A stretch of 64,000 nucleotides of DNA from Arthrobacter sp. NEB 688 (GTDB lineage: Bacteria; Actinomycetota; Actinomycetes; Actinomycetales; Dermatophilaceae): positions 3,968,001-4,032,000 of the forward strand of contig NZ_CP053707.1 of the NCBI RefSeq assembly GCF_013201035.1. The letters are read 5' to 3'. The position numbers and the translations under genes were made by a program. This document shows, in pieces, positions 1 to 8,247 of this stretch (positions are counted from its first letter, which is position 1; every line of letters starts with the position of its first letter). Under the pieces are notes generated by a model, which did no database searches, had not been told where the DNA came from, and saw only the letters and a program-made list of their open reading frames with translations.

Positions 1-217
1 GGTCATCAAGAGGATCCATGACCGGAGAGTAAGTCGTCTCGACTCCTCGCGGGAGTGGAAGTCGACGATGCGTCTCCCCGCCGCCTGAAGGCTAGGGGAT
101 TGGCTGGATACCCGCGGGCGACTGCTCGTCAGAACCTCATGTTCACTTCTCGACACGCAAGTACTGGTGCCCGGCAGGTGCGCGCCCCCGCCACGTGGTT
201 TGGCACAGTGGCGTGGC

Positions 218-946
218 ATGACGCCCGAACCCCAGACCGTCGAACAGCAGCCCGACCATTACGACGCCTTCGCCGAGGCGTACGCGCGGGCGAACGACCA
301 CGGACTGTTCAACCGGTGGTACGCCCGCCCTGCCGTGCTGGACCTGCTGGGCGACGTCGCAGGGCGGCGCATCCTCGATGCCGGGTGCGGTTCCGGGCCG
401 CTGGTCGCCGACCTCCTGAAGCGCGGCGCGCGCGTGGCCGGCTTCGACGCGAGCCCGGCGATGATCGCGCTCGCTCGGCAACGGCTCGGGGCCGAGGCAG
501 ACCTCCGGGTGGCAGACCTGACGCAGTCGCTCCCGTACGAGTCCGGGGCGTTCGACGACGCGCTGGCCGTCCTGGTGCTGCACTACCTCGAGGACTGGTC
601 GCGGCCGCTGTCCGAGCTGGCCCGGGTGCTGACGCCCGGCGGTCGCCTGGTCGTGGTGGTCAACCACCCGACCATCCCGCCGGTGATGTACCCCGACGTC
701 GACTACTTCGCGACCGTGCCGAACGCCGAGGAGTACGACTTCGACGGCGTCACGGCCACCCTGACCATCTGGTACCGGTCGCTGAGCGCGATGTCGGAGG
801 CGTTCACCGCCGCCAGCTTCAGGATCGCAGCGATCAGCGAACCGCCGGTGGCCCCGGACACCCCGCGCGAGCTGCTGCCGGACTCCGAGACCGACCCGAC
901 CCGCTTCATCGGCTTCATCTTCTTCACCCTCGAAAGGATCTCTTGA
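218..946 (+). CDS. class I SAM-dependent methyltransferase
   Basis: Predicted cytosolic methyltransferase of 242 aa with a Rossmann fold. The SAM-binding motif I is DAGCGSG at residues 54-60, the acidic end of strand 2 follows at FDASP, and a post-III segment LTPGGRLVV is present, as in Methyltransf_11/25 proteins. I chose the ATG at 218; an in-frame GTG at 167 would add 17 residues that do not look like protein. The substrate cannot be told from sequence. It stands alone at the left end of the accessory region and converges with the next gene. The family assignment is firm, the specific role unknown. Confidence 0.85.
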   Translation: MTPEPQTVEQQPDHYDAFAEAYARANDHGLFNRWYARPAVLDLLGDVAGRRILDAGCGSGPLVADLLKRGARVAGFDASPAMIALARQRLGAEADLRVADLTQSLPYESGAFDDALAVLVLHYLEDWSRPLSELARVLTPGGRLVVVVNHPTIPPVMYPDVDYFATVPNAEEYDFDGVTATLTIWYRSLSAMSEAFTAASFRIAAISEPPVAPDTPRELLPDSETDPTRFIGFIFFTLERIS

Positions 947-1000
947 GGCTGCGGCCGTGACCTCAGCCCTGTGCGTCGATCCGCCGCGTAGAGCGCCCGG

Positions 1001-1267
1001 CTAGCGGGCTGGCAACGCCTTGTGATTCGCGCGATGTCGAAGAAGAGCAACGGGACCGACTGGGGTGAGGGCAAGCGCGACGACGCATCCGGCTGTACTG
1101 ACGCCGGGCAGTTGCATCGGGTCGACAGGAATCACGAGCAGCGCAAGGCCGAGCCCCCACATGAACCACCTGCCGACCACGCCTCGGCGCCAGGCCAGTA
1201 CCCCGAGACCGTTCAGGAGTACGGCCACCCCGACCAGTGCTGCAATCTCAGGCTCGGACATCCCCAT
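1001..1267 (-). CDS. small two-helix membrane protein, hypothetical
   Basis: An 88-aa product starting MGMSEPEIAALVG with two clear hydrophobic segments (about residues 8-24 and 33-50), a further apolar stretch at 55-75 and a basic C-terminus (RHRANHKALPAR). This pattern suggests a small integral membrane protein with the positive end inside. No family is recognised. The start could be the ATG at 1267 or the one two codons later. The longer reading frame upstream on the same strand is Arg/Pro-rich and unlikely to be coding. Third-position GC is less extreme than in the housekeeping part of the window. Moderately likely to be real. Confidence 0.5.
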   Translation of the reverse strand: MGMSEPEIAALVGVAVLLNGLGVLAWRRGVVGRWFMWGLGLALLVIPVDPMQLPGVSTAGCVVALALTPVGPVALLRHRANHKALPAR

Positions 1268-1377
1268 GGCCGAGTGTCCCAAGTCGCCAGCGCGATTGGA
1301 AGGGCCCCTTGCTACCTGCGGCATTCCGCCGCGAGCCGTCCGGGGATGCCGGTGGGGTGGATGTGACCGGCGGGCGC

Positions 1378-1689
1378 TCACGGGTGGGTGGTGAGTCGGT
1401 CGTCTCCGTAGGTGGCGGTGACGTTGCTGATGACGACCTGGTAGCCCTGGTACCAGCGGTGGACGTGGTCCTTGGCTTCTCGGTGGGCGGGGAAGCGGGC
1501 GAGCTCTCGGACCGAGGCCGTGTCGGTGAAGTAGTAGATGGCGTTGACCAGGCCGCGCTCGGGAGCGGTCCACGTCTGCGCGCTGACGAATCCGGGCAGG
1601 GCGCGGGCGTAGGCGTCGATCTCCTGGTCGAGGCGGTGGAACTCCTCGTCGTACCCGCCGGGAGCGAAGACGAACTGGCAGCAGATCAT
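1378..1689 (-). CDS. antibiotic biosynthesis monooxygenase (ABM)-fold protein
   Basis: A 103-aa protein with the size and pattern of the dimeric alpha/beta ABM fold: N-terminal strand (CCQFVFAPG), a helix with EEFHRLDQEIDAY, then PGFVSAQTW, followed by a strand (NAIYYFTD) and a helix ending in HREAKDHVHRWYQGYQV. ABM-like proteins include heme-degrading and quinone monooxygenases as well as many with no known reaction; no substrate-specific residues can be read here. It lies between the small membrane gene and lysE, all on the minus strand, but the gap to lysE is under 70 bp so co-transcription is possible. Confidence 0.75.
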   Translation of the reverse strand: MICCQFVFAPGGYDEEFHRLDQEIDAYARALPGFVSAQTWTAPERGLVNAIYYFTDTASVRELARFPAHREAKDHVHRWYQGYQVVISNVTATYGDDRLTTHP

Positions 1690-1755
1690 TGGCCGGTGTC
1701 TTCGCTCGGGGGCTGCCGCGACGCCACCCGTGGATGCGCTGGAAAGCCGACCACG

Positions 1756-2520
1756 TCAGGCACCGGCTACGAGAGCGATCGCGATGCACGTCATGACCGC
1801 AGCGATGATGCCGTCGAGGATGCGCCACGCGCGTGGCCGCGCGAAGACCGGAGCCAGGACCCGTGCGGCGAGCCCAAGGCTGGAGAACCACAGCGTGCTC
1901 CCGGCGATGGCGCCGGCGGCGAACGCCCATCGCGCCTGCCCGTGGGTCGAGCCGACGGAGCCGAGCAGGACGACGGTGTCCAAGTAGACGTGCGGGTTGA
2001 GCCAGGTCAGCGCCAGCGTGGTCGCCACGACACCCAGGCGACCGCGCGGTCGCCGCGCGGACGGGGCTGGCACCTGCGCCGTGAGGGTCGTCCCGGCGGC
2101 CGCCGACGGGACCGATCCGCCCCCCGCGACGTGCGTCGCGGGTACGCCACCGGTCGCCACGTCCGGCATCGGGCGATCGTCAGGGCCGGCGTCGACGCGG
2201 AGTGCCTGCCCCTCGCGGGCGGGACCTCGCCACGCGCGCGCGGCCGCCATCGCCGCGTACGCCAGCAGGAACAGCGCGCCGGCCCAGGTCGCGACACCGA
2301 CCAGCCACGGCGCGCTAGTGAAGAGTGCCCCGGCTCCACCGACACCGGCGGCGATGAGGGCCGCGTCGGATCCGATGCAGATCACGACCACCACCAGCAC
2401 GTGCTCCCGGCGGATGCCCTGCCTCAGCACGAACGCGTTTTGCGCGCCGATCGCGACGATCAGACCCAGGCCGAGCCCGAGGCCTGACACGGCAGCAGCG
2501 GCAAGGTTGGGTGAGTTCAT
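1756..2520 (-). CDS. LysE/ArgO-family basic amino acid exporter
   Basis: A 254-aa inner-membrane exporter of the LysE superfamily. The family hallmark GAQNAFVLRQG (residues 25-35) follows the first transmembrane helix, and the conserved TWLNPHVYLDTVVLLG segment marks the fourth. These proteins expel lysine and arginine when peptide uptake or metabolism overloads the cell. A Pro/Gly/Ala-rich insert of roughly 55 residues separates helices 3 and 4, longer than usual. I start at the ATG at 2520; an upstream in-frame ATG at 2550 would place the start inside the shared promoter. It is divergent from a LysR-type regulator, the standard lysE-lysG arrangement. Confidence 0.9.
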   Translation of the reverse strand: MNSPNLAAAAVSGLGLGLGLIVAIGAQNAFVLRQGIRREHVLVVVVICIGSDAALIAAGVGGAGALFTSAPWLVGVATWAGALFLLAYAAMAAARAWRGPAREGQALRVDAGPDDRPMPDVATGGVPATHVAGGGSVPSAAAGTTLTAQVPAPSARRPRGRLGVVATTLALTWLNPHVYLDTVVLLGSVGSTHGQARWAFAAGAIAGSTLWFSSLGLAARVLAPVFARPRAWRILDGIIAAVMTCIAIALVAGA

Positions 2521-2557
2521 GACGCGAGCGTAGGGACGAGGGGAGTTCATAGACCAG

Positions 2558-2574
2558 TTCAGAATTCTTCAGAA
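2558..2574. promoter_or_regulatory. candidate LysG operator: direct repeat TTCAGAA, 10-bp period
   Basis: Within the 69-bp gap between lysE and lysG the heptamer TTCAGAA occurs at 2558-2564 and again at 2568-2574, one helical turn apart, with an EcoRI-like AGAATTCT core between. LysR-type regulators bind such repeated sites in divergent promoters. The match of position and period is seen; the binding is inferred. Confidence 0.5.
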
Positions 2575-2589
2575 CCATTAGGCTGATTG

Positions 2590-3480
2590 ATGATGATCCC
2601 CTCCGAGCTGATCGAGACGCTCACCGCCGTCGTCCGGGACGGCACGTTCGACGCGGCCGCTCGGTCGCTGCACCTGACCCCCAGTGCGGTCAGCCAGCGC
2701 ATCAAGGCCCTCGAGCAGCGAGTAGGCCGAGTGCTCGTGGTCCGCTCCAAGCCGGTGCGCGCCACCGAAGCCGGCGAGGCCCTGCTGCGCCTGGGACGGC
2801 AGCTGACCCTGCTCGAGGACGAGACGCTGCGCCGGCTCGGCACCGAGACCACGCATGACCGGCCCACCACGCTGGCCATCGCCGTCAACGCGGACTCGCT
2901 CGCGACGTGGATCCTCCCCCCGCTCGCGCGGGTCGCCGCCCGCGAACCGGTCGTCTTCGACCTCGTGCGCGACGACCAGGACCACACCGCCGACCTGCTG
3001 GCCTCCGGCGCCGTGATGGCAGCCGTGGCCGGTGACGCGAACCCCGTGCCGGGGTGCACCTCCACCCCCTTGGGGCGGATGCGCTACCGCGCCTACGCCA
3101 CACCCGCCTACGCCGCCCGCTGGTGCCCCGACGGACTGACCGCCGCCGCACTGGGTCGCGCCCCACGCCTGGACTTCGACCGTAAGGACACCTTGCAGGA
3201 ACGGTTCTCCCGCCGCCTCGCCCGCCGCACCCTGAACCCGCCCCAACACTTCGTCCCCGCCTCGGCCGACTTCGCCGTCGCCACACGACTCGGCCTCGGC
3301 TGGGCCATGCTCCCGGCGGAACACGCCCACGCGGCCGTGGCCGCCGGACAGCTCGTCGACCTCGCCCCAGGCCAGCACCTCGACGTCCCCCTGCACTGGC
3401 ACCAGTGGAAGCTCCACTCCACGCTGCTCGACGCCGCCGCCCACGAGATCCACGCCGAAGCCACGCGGGCCCTGCACTAG
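2590..3480 (+). CDS. lysG: LysR-family regulator of amino acid export (LysG/ArgP type)
   Basis: A 296-aa LysR-type transcription factor. The N-terminal winged helix-turn-helix is plain (AAARSLHLTPSAVSQRIKAL, about residues 20-40), followed by the effector-binding region. The sequence MIPSELIETLTAVVRDGTFDAAA is typical of the ArgP/LysG/IciA subfamily, which senses lysine or arginine and turns on lysE/argO. Divergent placement next to lysE supports this. Start is ATG at 2590 (or 2593); a TTG at 2587 is also in frame. The short leader has no strong Shine-Dalgarno sequence. The symbol is given by subfamily and context. Confidence 0.88.
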   Translation: MMIPSELIETLTAVVRDGTFDAAARSLHLTPSAVSQRIKALEQRVGRVLVVRSKPVRATEAGEALLRLGRQLTLLEDETLRRLGTETTHDRPTTLAIAVNADSLATWILPPLARVAAREPVVFDLVRDDQDHTADLLASGAVMAAVAGDANPVPGCTSTPLGRMRYRAYATPAYAARWCPDGLTAAALGRAPRLDFDRKDTLQERFSRRLARRTLNPPQHFVPASADFAVATRLGLGWAMLPAEHAHAAVAAGQLVDLAPGQHLDVPLHWHQWKLHSTLLDAAAHEIHAEATRALH

Positions 3481-3717
3481 CCGACCAACAGAGGGGCAGC
3501 CGTCACCTCCCAAGCGCTGAACGCAGGCCGACCACCTGCGGCACGCCTCGGCACTTCGAGATCCGCCCCACTCCGCCGCCTATCGACCGGCTCGAGGGCG
3601 GCATGCGGACCTAAGATTTCTCGGATCGGATGGCCACGCAGATGACTTGCGGAGTGCCGGCGGTCACTGGCCTTGGGGACCTATCCTGTGAATCCGGCCA
3701 AGACGTGGGAGGTTTAG

Positions 3718-4083
3718 GTGTTCGAAGAGGCGCGTCCGGCCGCCTTCGAGCGAGAGGACCCTGAGGGCCCGACCCAGAGTGACTGGATCACCATCGGGAC
3801 GCGTGAGTACATGGTCTGCAAGGTCCCGGTCCGCCTTGGCGGAATCGTCATGTACTTCGGGTGGGGTGGCCTCTTCCAGGCAACGGTCGGCGTCCTCTTC
3901 TATATGCGAGCAGTGCGACAGTCATCGGATTGGGCCGCACGCATCTACTGGCGCAAGAAGCGTTGGTACAACACGCCGATGCACCGACAACTCCAAGTTG
4001 AGTTCGCCAGTATCAAGCAGGCAGAGAACCAAGTGAGCGCCTTTGAGCAGACCCTGCTCAGTGGGGTCGTACCACTGGGTTAA
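3718..4083 (+). CDS. hypothetical protein with one membrane-like segment
   Basis: A 121-aa product starting at GTG 3718, directly preceded by a good ribosome site (GGGAGG at 3707-3712). Residues about 40-63 (GGIVMYFGWGGLFQATVGV) are hydrophobic and could cross the membrane; the C-terminal half is basic and rich in aromatic residues (YWRKKRWYNTP) before a Gln-rich helix. No family is recognised. Lower GC and mixed codon use than the housekeeping genes suggest accessory, perhaps acquired, DNA. It stands alone, with a possible -10 (TATCCT) at 3682-3687. The ribosome site and length favour a true gene. Confidence 0.55.
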   Translation: MFEEARPAAFEREDPEGPTQSDWITIGTREYMVCKVPVRLGGIVMYFGWGGLFQATVGVLFYMRAVRQSSDWAARIYWRKKRWYNTPMHRQLQVEFASIKQAENQVSAFEQTLLSGVVPLG

Positions 4084-4493
4084 CAGGTGGGCGCGCTTGC
4101 CGAGTTGCCCCCAGCTCCGACGCTCACGCCTCCCCTTCTCTGGACGCCCCTCATCGGCAAGGCAGGAAAGCTCTGAGGCCGACGGCCCTGCTGCATATCG
4201 CCGCCAGCCGACCTAGCTCATTGCGGCATATGAGTGCGTCCACCCGTAGCCAGCGCCGGCGGAATGACCTCTGACAAAGACGTCGTGGATCCGGTGCGAG
4301 CAACGAACGGACGGGACAGAGGCTTGAGCATCGTTCGTGGCGCGCACTGGAAATCAGTGGACTTTCTGCGGCCAGCGGTGGTTGGGTCCTGTTCAATGCT
4401 TGGCTGCCACGGGCCCGGCACAGGGCGGGGCCGCACGGTATGAATCGCAGGCGCGATCTGACCCGTGAGTCGTCAAGTGATGAGGTGATAGCG
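4084..4493. other. gene-poor stretch, nothing recognised
   Basis: About 410 bp without a convincing gene on either strand. Short open frames on the minus strand (for example 4151-4396) are rich in Arg, Ser and Cys and look like noise. No hairpin followed by a T-run, no long repeat and no attachment-site-like duplication was seen. Confidence 0.5.
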
Positions 4494-5282
4494 GTGACTG
4501 GTTATGGGGCGCTATCAGACGTGTACGAGTGGTTGATCGGGGACGACAAGCTGACCCCCGCCGATGCAGCTGCGGTCTACTACAGCGATGCCGTGGGCTC
4601 TCTGCCACCCGAAGCGCGCGTCCTCGACTGCGCGTGTGGAACCGGGCAGCTCGCCGTCGGTCTCGCGAGTCTCGGCCTTGATGTGGTCGCCGCAGACGCC
4701 AGCGATGGGATGGTTCGTCGGACCGAGCAGGTCGCCAGCGAGCAGGGTGTCTCGCTTCGAGCCCTCCGCGCGAGCTGGGAGGAGCTGCCCGACCACCTGG
4801 AGGACTCAACGTTTGATGTGGTTTTCTGCGTCGGCAACTCGCTCGGGCACGCCGAGGGCGCGGCTGGGCGCATGACCGCGCTGGGGGCCATGTCGCGGCT
4901 GCTGACTCCGGGCGGCCGCCTCGTGCTCACGTCACGCAACTGGGAGCGCGTGCGCTCCGCCGGCTCACGGGTGGACGTTCGCGATCGACTCATCCGCCGC
5001 AACGACCGCGATGCGGTCGTTAGCTACTACTGGCAGATCGAGCCGCGGTGGGACCAGGAGCACTTCCTCGAGATCGTGGTCGCCCAGATCGAGCCAAATG
5101 GGGCAGTGCGCGCCAGCTCGGAGCGGTTGTCCATCTGGCCCTACCGATACGAAGACCTTGTGGCGCAGTTGCACAGCGTTGGGCTCACGATCCAGTCGAC
5201 CACCTTCGACGCCGACAGCGACGGATACGTGGTGGTCGCGTGCCGCGAGAAGGCGGAAGGCAACTCCGAGTCGGTGCGCTGA
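4494..5282 (+). CDS. class I SAM-dependent methyltransferase (glycine N-methyltransferase-like)
   Basis: A predicted 262-aa methyltransferase. SAM motif I is VLDCACGTGQ at about residues 43-52, the strand-2 acidic residue lies in VVAADASDGMV, and motif III is LLTPGGRLVLTSRNWE. The overall pattern, including the YYSDAVGSLPPEARVL entry, resembles glycine/sarcosine N-methyltransferases, but the substrate is not certain. I place the start at GTG 4494 because a ribosome site GAGGTGAT sits 4-12 nt upstream; an ATG at 4440 is in frame but has none. Monocistronic within the accessory region. Confidence 0.85.
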   Translation: MTGYGALSDVYEWLIGDDKLTPADAAAVYYSDAVGSLPPEARVLDCACGTGQLAVGLASLGLDVVAADASDGMVRRTEQVASEQGVSLRALRASWEELPDHLEDSTFDVVFCVGNSLGHAEGAAGRMTALGAMSRLLTPGGRLVLTSRNWERVRSAGSRVDVRDRLIRRNDRDAVVSYYWQIEPRWDQEHFLEIVVAQIEPNGAVRASSERLSIWPYRYEDLVAQLHSVGLTIQSTTFDADSDGYVVVACREKAEGNSESVR

Positions 5283-5475
5283 CCCGCTGTTCGTCGTGGT
5301 CGATGCCGACCTGCCGGCTCGGGACCGTGCCCGAAGACCAGCACACCGCCCTCGAACTCGCTCTCGACCTGCCATAGAGAGCGCACATCAGCATGAGCAG
5401 GTGCCTCAACATGCGTCACTCCGCCGCGAGACGACTGCCTCAAGCGTTAGTCAGCGACCGGTCACAACGCATCGG

Positions 5476-5848
5476 TTACCGGATGAAGCGGAGCATGTTG
5501 ATCGGGATGGAGGGTGGGGCAACTCGGAGGGGCCCACTCAGATCCTGCACGAACGTTGCGTAGTCGGTGAAGTGTCGCCGTCGGCTCAGGTAATGCGGGT
5601 AGTGATCGAAGTGCCATCGGCACTGTTCGATGTAGTCCCGGTGGTCCCCCAAGGCCGAGCCGCTCGCACTGTCGTGCGAACTCCTCAAGGCCCTCCATCA
5701 TCTCTGTGCACTGACCAGGAGTTGCTCCGTATGCGCCCCACAGGACGCCCGCAGGTAACTCGTGGAGCGCTCCGATCATCCAACTCCGGCTCAGCAGATA
5801 GGCGTCAACCTCTTCCGGCCATGACCGTGAGGTTTCGGCGGCATTCAT
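5476..5848 (-). pseudogene. hypothetical gene broken by a one-base homopolymer frameshift
   Basis: Reading leftward from ATG 5848 the frame is protein-like (EEVDAYLLSRSWMIGALHEL ... GLEEFARQCERLGLG) and then turns into low-complexity residues. The frame one base over continues naturally (DHRDYIEQCRWHFDHYPHYL ... PSIPINMLRFIR) to a TAA at 5476. The switch falls at a run of five C (five G on the coding strand) at 5646-5650; with four, the gene is a single 123-aa frame. No family is recognised. This is either a sequencing error, a true pseudogene or a slippery tract. Confidence 0.6.
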
Positions 5849-5950
5849 GCCGGGAGGTTAGCGAGTCGCGGTGGTTGGCCGAGCCGGCTCGAGGAACTAG
5901 GTGCGTCTATCGCCGCCAAGGGGCGACGACCCAGCCGAGCGGGCGAATCT

Positions 5951-6247
5951 CTACTTGACCGCGAGCACGTCGATCGGTGAGATCACCGCATCCTCAGCCA
6001 GCAGGTCTGAGGCGACATCCTGAAGTGCCGCCGGGATCTGGCCGTTGACGTGGGCCTGACGAGCGTCTTCGCTCTCGAAGGTGTCGAAGATCCCGTACGT
6101 CGTGTCGTCGAGTCGGAACGCGTACCAAGTGACGGTGCCATCCTCCTGAGCTGCCAGCTCCCGGCCCTTCCTCAAGAACTCTCCCAGCTCATCCCCCTTG
6201 CCGGGCTTGGCCTTCAACGTCGCCAGCAGTCCTCGGTCGACAGCCAT
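5951..6247 (-). CDS. putative quinol monooxygenase, ABM family
   Basis: A 98-aa single-domain protein of the ABM fold, beginning MAVDRGLLATLKAKPGKGDE. The typical order is visible: strand, the KPGKGDELGEFLRKGRELA helix, then a strand pair (VTWYAFRLDD, TYGIFDTFESEDAR) and the closing helix HVNGQIPAALQDVA. Related proteins (YgiN-like) act on quinols or are of unknown function. It is the second ABM-like gene in this accessory region but is not a close copy of the first. It stands alone with no obvious operator. Confidence 0.8.
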   Translation of the reverse strand: MAVDRGLLATLKAKPGKGDELGEFLRKGRELAAQEDGTVTWYAFRLDDTTYGIFDTFESEDARQAHVNGQIPAALQDVASDLLAEDAVISPIDVLAVK

Positions 6248-6708
6248 GATTTGGTCCTCTCATCGGGATGTCGCGTAACCGGCAGTGCGACGTCGGGTGT
6301 GGCATCGCGGCTCGGCGAACCTGACCGTACGCCCTCAAGGCAGGCACGAGACCCCTCCCGAGCGCGCGGGTCCATGCCACGACGGGGCCGAGCCCGGGGA
6401 CGCTGATCACACACGACGTCCACTCCCCCGCCGGACGGCAATCCTCCGAGAGCCCGGGGCGCCACCGGAACCGCTTCAGACGACGCGGCCAGGGTCACCA
6501 ACGCGTCGATTACCAGAGCGCTGCTACCACCGAGCCGAGGCGCACAAGTGCGTCCTCCGCAGAATGGGACCTCTAGCGGTGCGTCACATCGCCGCCTGAC
6601 GGGACTGTTCAGAGCGGCGTGTCGGGTCTAGCCTTCGCCGGGTTCGATTGCCCGGCCGCTGTCGCGGCGGGCGGGTGGGCGCAAGCTGGTCGCCGCGTGA
6701 GGTGTCCC
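6248..6708. other. gene-poor stretch upstream of the integrase
   Basis: About 460 bp with no convincing gene. A -10-like TAGCCT at 6629-6634 could serve the downstream recombinase with a leader of about 70 nt. I looked for a tRNA fragment or direct repeat that could mark an attachment site and found none; the TTCGATT heptamer near 6642-6650 is too short to count. Confidence 0.4.
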
Positions 6709-7623
6709 ATGTCTGCTCCCACTGCTTTGCTTCCGTTCCAACCCTCGTCGATGACGCCCGCTCAGCTGGCCGCCGTGTCGTTCCTGGCGCGCTACACGGG
6801 GCGAACTCACCGCCTCTACTCGTCCCATCTGCGGGAGTGGTTCTCCTGGTGCGAGAGCCACGGCCTGGACCCGCTGGTCGGCATCCAACGCGCCCACGTC
6901 GAGCTGTACATCCGTGGGCTGGGGGAACGGGGACTGATGGACTCCTCGGTCGTGACGATGATGCACGGGGTGCGCGGTTTCTTCCGGTTCGCGCAGATCG
7001 ACGGCCTGGTCCCGGCCGACCCAGCGGTCTACGCGCGGCTGCCGAAGGTGCACCGGGACGAGTCCCGGACCCAGGGGTTGGACCGGCTCGAGCTGATCCG
7101 CTTCCTGCAGGTCTCCCAGACCATCTCCGTTCACCACGGTGCGCTCGCGTTCCTGCTCGGGATCAACGCGCTGCGCGCATCGGAGGCTGCGGCGGTGCGG
7201 ATCGAGGACTACGCCGAGACCCTGCGCGGGCATCGCGTGTTGCGACTTGTCGGCAAGGGCAACACGCCGGCCACGATGCCGGTGACCGTCCCGGTGCTGC
7301 GGGCCCTCGAGGCCTGCCGCGGTCAACGCACCAAGGGGTCGCTGATCCTGCGACCGCAGAGCAAGAACCCGATCGACCGGCGTGACGTGTACCGGATGGT
7401 CGCCCGTATCGCCAAGGCCGCAGGCATCCCTCGGCACATCTCCCCGCACTCGTTGCGGCACGCCGCGATCACCAACGCCCTGGATGCCGGCGTCCCGCTG
7501 CGGGACGCGCAGATCCTGGCCCGGCATGCCGACCCGCGCACCACCGAGCACTACGACCGGGCCCGCGGCAACCTCGACCGGCACGGAGTGCACTTCCTGA
7601 CCGCCTACGTCGCCGGCGTCTGA
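6709..7623 (+). CDS. tyrosine recombinase / site-specific integrase
   Basis: A 304-aa XerC/D-like recombinase that cuts and rejoins DNA through a tyrosine phosphodiester. An N-terminal SAM-like core-binding domain (about residues 15-110) precedes the catalytic domain. All active-site residues are visible: R156 (NALRASEA), K183 (VGKGN), H247 and R250 (SPHSLRH), H273 (ARHADP) and Y282 (HYDRA). I chose ATG 6709, which follows GTGAGGTGTCCC; upstream frame to 6619 is not protein-like. It is followed by a toxin-antitoxin remnant, consistent with a mobile-element relic, though no attachment sites or excisionase were found. Confidence 0.9.
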   Translation: MSAPTALLPFQPSSMTPAQLAAVSFLARYTGRTHRLYSSHLREWFSWCESHGLDPLVGIQRAHVELYIRGLGERGLMDSSVVTMMHGVRGFFRFAQIDGLVPADPAVYARLPKVHRDESRTQGLDRLELIRFLQVSQTISVHHGALAFLLGINALRASEAAAVRIEDYAETLRGHRVLRLVGKGNTPATMPVTVPVLRALEACRGQRTKGSLILRPQSKNPIDRRDVYRMVARIAKAAGIPRHISPHSLRHAAITNALDAGVPLRDAQILARHADPRTTEHYDRARGNLDRHGVHFLTAYVAGV

Positions 7624-7683
7624 GTCGAGAGAACAGCGCGTAGTACATCGTCGTCCACTGGTTGAGCGGCCAAGGAGATCCGG

Positions 7684-7833
7684 TTGGACCCCGAGGCGAC
7701 TCGGTACATCCGCTCACGTGGCGACAGGTACCCCGATGCCGAGGGGGTCGAGCCCGACTGGATGCAGGAGGTCATGGCAGATGGCGACCTCACGCTCTAC
7801 CAGCAAGGAGACAATGATGGCGGACGCGATTGA
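7684..7833 (+). pseudogene. short toxin-like ORF, probably truncated
   Basis: A 49-codon frame starting at TTG 7684 with a well-placed ribosome site (AAGGAG, 7672-7677). It reads DPEATRYIRSRGDRYPD, then VEPDWMQEVMADGDLTLY, then loses character and stops after overlapping the next gene by 20 nt. The first 40 residues resemble the N-terminal half of small (about 90 aa) actinobacterial toxins that precede ribbon-helix-helix antitoxins and normally go on with an EPDPKSR-like segment. The rest seems to be missing. The family link is from memory of such pairs and is an inference; the ribosome site and coupling are seen. Confidence 0.45.
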
Positions 7834-8062
7834 CCCAGCGCTGGCCGAGAAGCTGCGCGAGGAGTCGGAGCAGACCAAGGACGTCGCCTACCCTTCCGGC
7901 ACGACCGGCCGACGGCCGAACCGGCAGAAGGTGTACTCGGTGCGGCTCAGCGCCGAAGAGGAAGCCGAGGTACAGCGCGTCGCCGCCGCGAAGCACCTTC
8001 CTGCCTCGACCCTCGTCCGCTCATGGATCCTCGAACGGCTCGACAGCGAGCGCTCCGCCTGA
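7814..8062 (+). CDS. ribbon-helix-helix (CopG-type) antitoxin
   Basis: An 82-aa protein starting at ATG 7814 behind AAGGAG (7805-7810). The C-terminal half has a ribbon-helix-helix signature: strand KVYSVRLSAEE, helix EEAEVQRVAAAKHL, turn PAS, helix TLVRSWILERLDS. Proteins like this bind their own promoter and neutralise a partner toxin through the N-terminal tail (here DPALAEKLREESEQTKD). The start overlaps the end of the toxin-like frame upstream, the usual layout of a toxin-antitoxin operon. If the toxin is truncated, as it appears, this is an orphan antitoxin. Confidence 0.75.
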   Translation: MMADAIDPALAEKLREESEQTKDVAYPSGTTGRRPNRQKVYSVRLSAEEEAEVQRVAAAKHLPASTLVRSWILERLDSERSA

Positions 8063-8196
8063 TGTAGCGCTCTCGCCGCCTGTTGGCCACGCCCGAGCGG
8101 CGCCTCATCAGGCTGCTGCGCAGAGTCGGACATCACTGGCCGATCCGCGTGACCCACTCGAGCGAGAACGCCGTCGCCGTCCTTGAGACTGTTCTC

Positions 8197-8247
8197 ATGA
8201 CTCCTGCCGTGCGGATACTGCCCCTCGTCGTCGGCGTGGTCCGCTGA
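8197..8247 (+). CDS. possible 16-aa leader peptide
   Basis: ATG 8197 opens a 16-codon frame (MTPAVRILPLVVGVVR) whose TGA overlaps the ATG of the sulfotransferase-like gene as TGATG. Such an arrangement would couple translation of the two. There is no strong ribosome site before it, so it may be chance. Confidence 0.25.
   Translation: MTPAVRILPLVVGVVR

Noticed and set aside
1-88. Open frame running in from the left edge (ends with TGA at 86-88)
   Set aside because: Only about 28 codons are visible, with no recognisable motif; it could be the tail of an upstream gene but cannot be supported.
703-1074. Minus-strand frame of 123 codons opposite the first methyltransferase
   Set aside because: Its composition is that of the antisense of a GC-rich gene; the methyltransferase on the plus strand has clear motifs.
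1237-2487. Long plus-strand frame across the ABM and lysE genes
   Set aside because: Arg/Asp/Gly-rich shadow of the minus-strand genes, no domain pattern.
6640-6656. T-arm-like sequence suggesting a tRNA or attachment site before the integrase
   Set aside because: The loop is one base too long and no acceptor or anticodon arm can be built around it.
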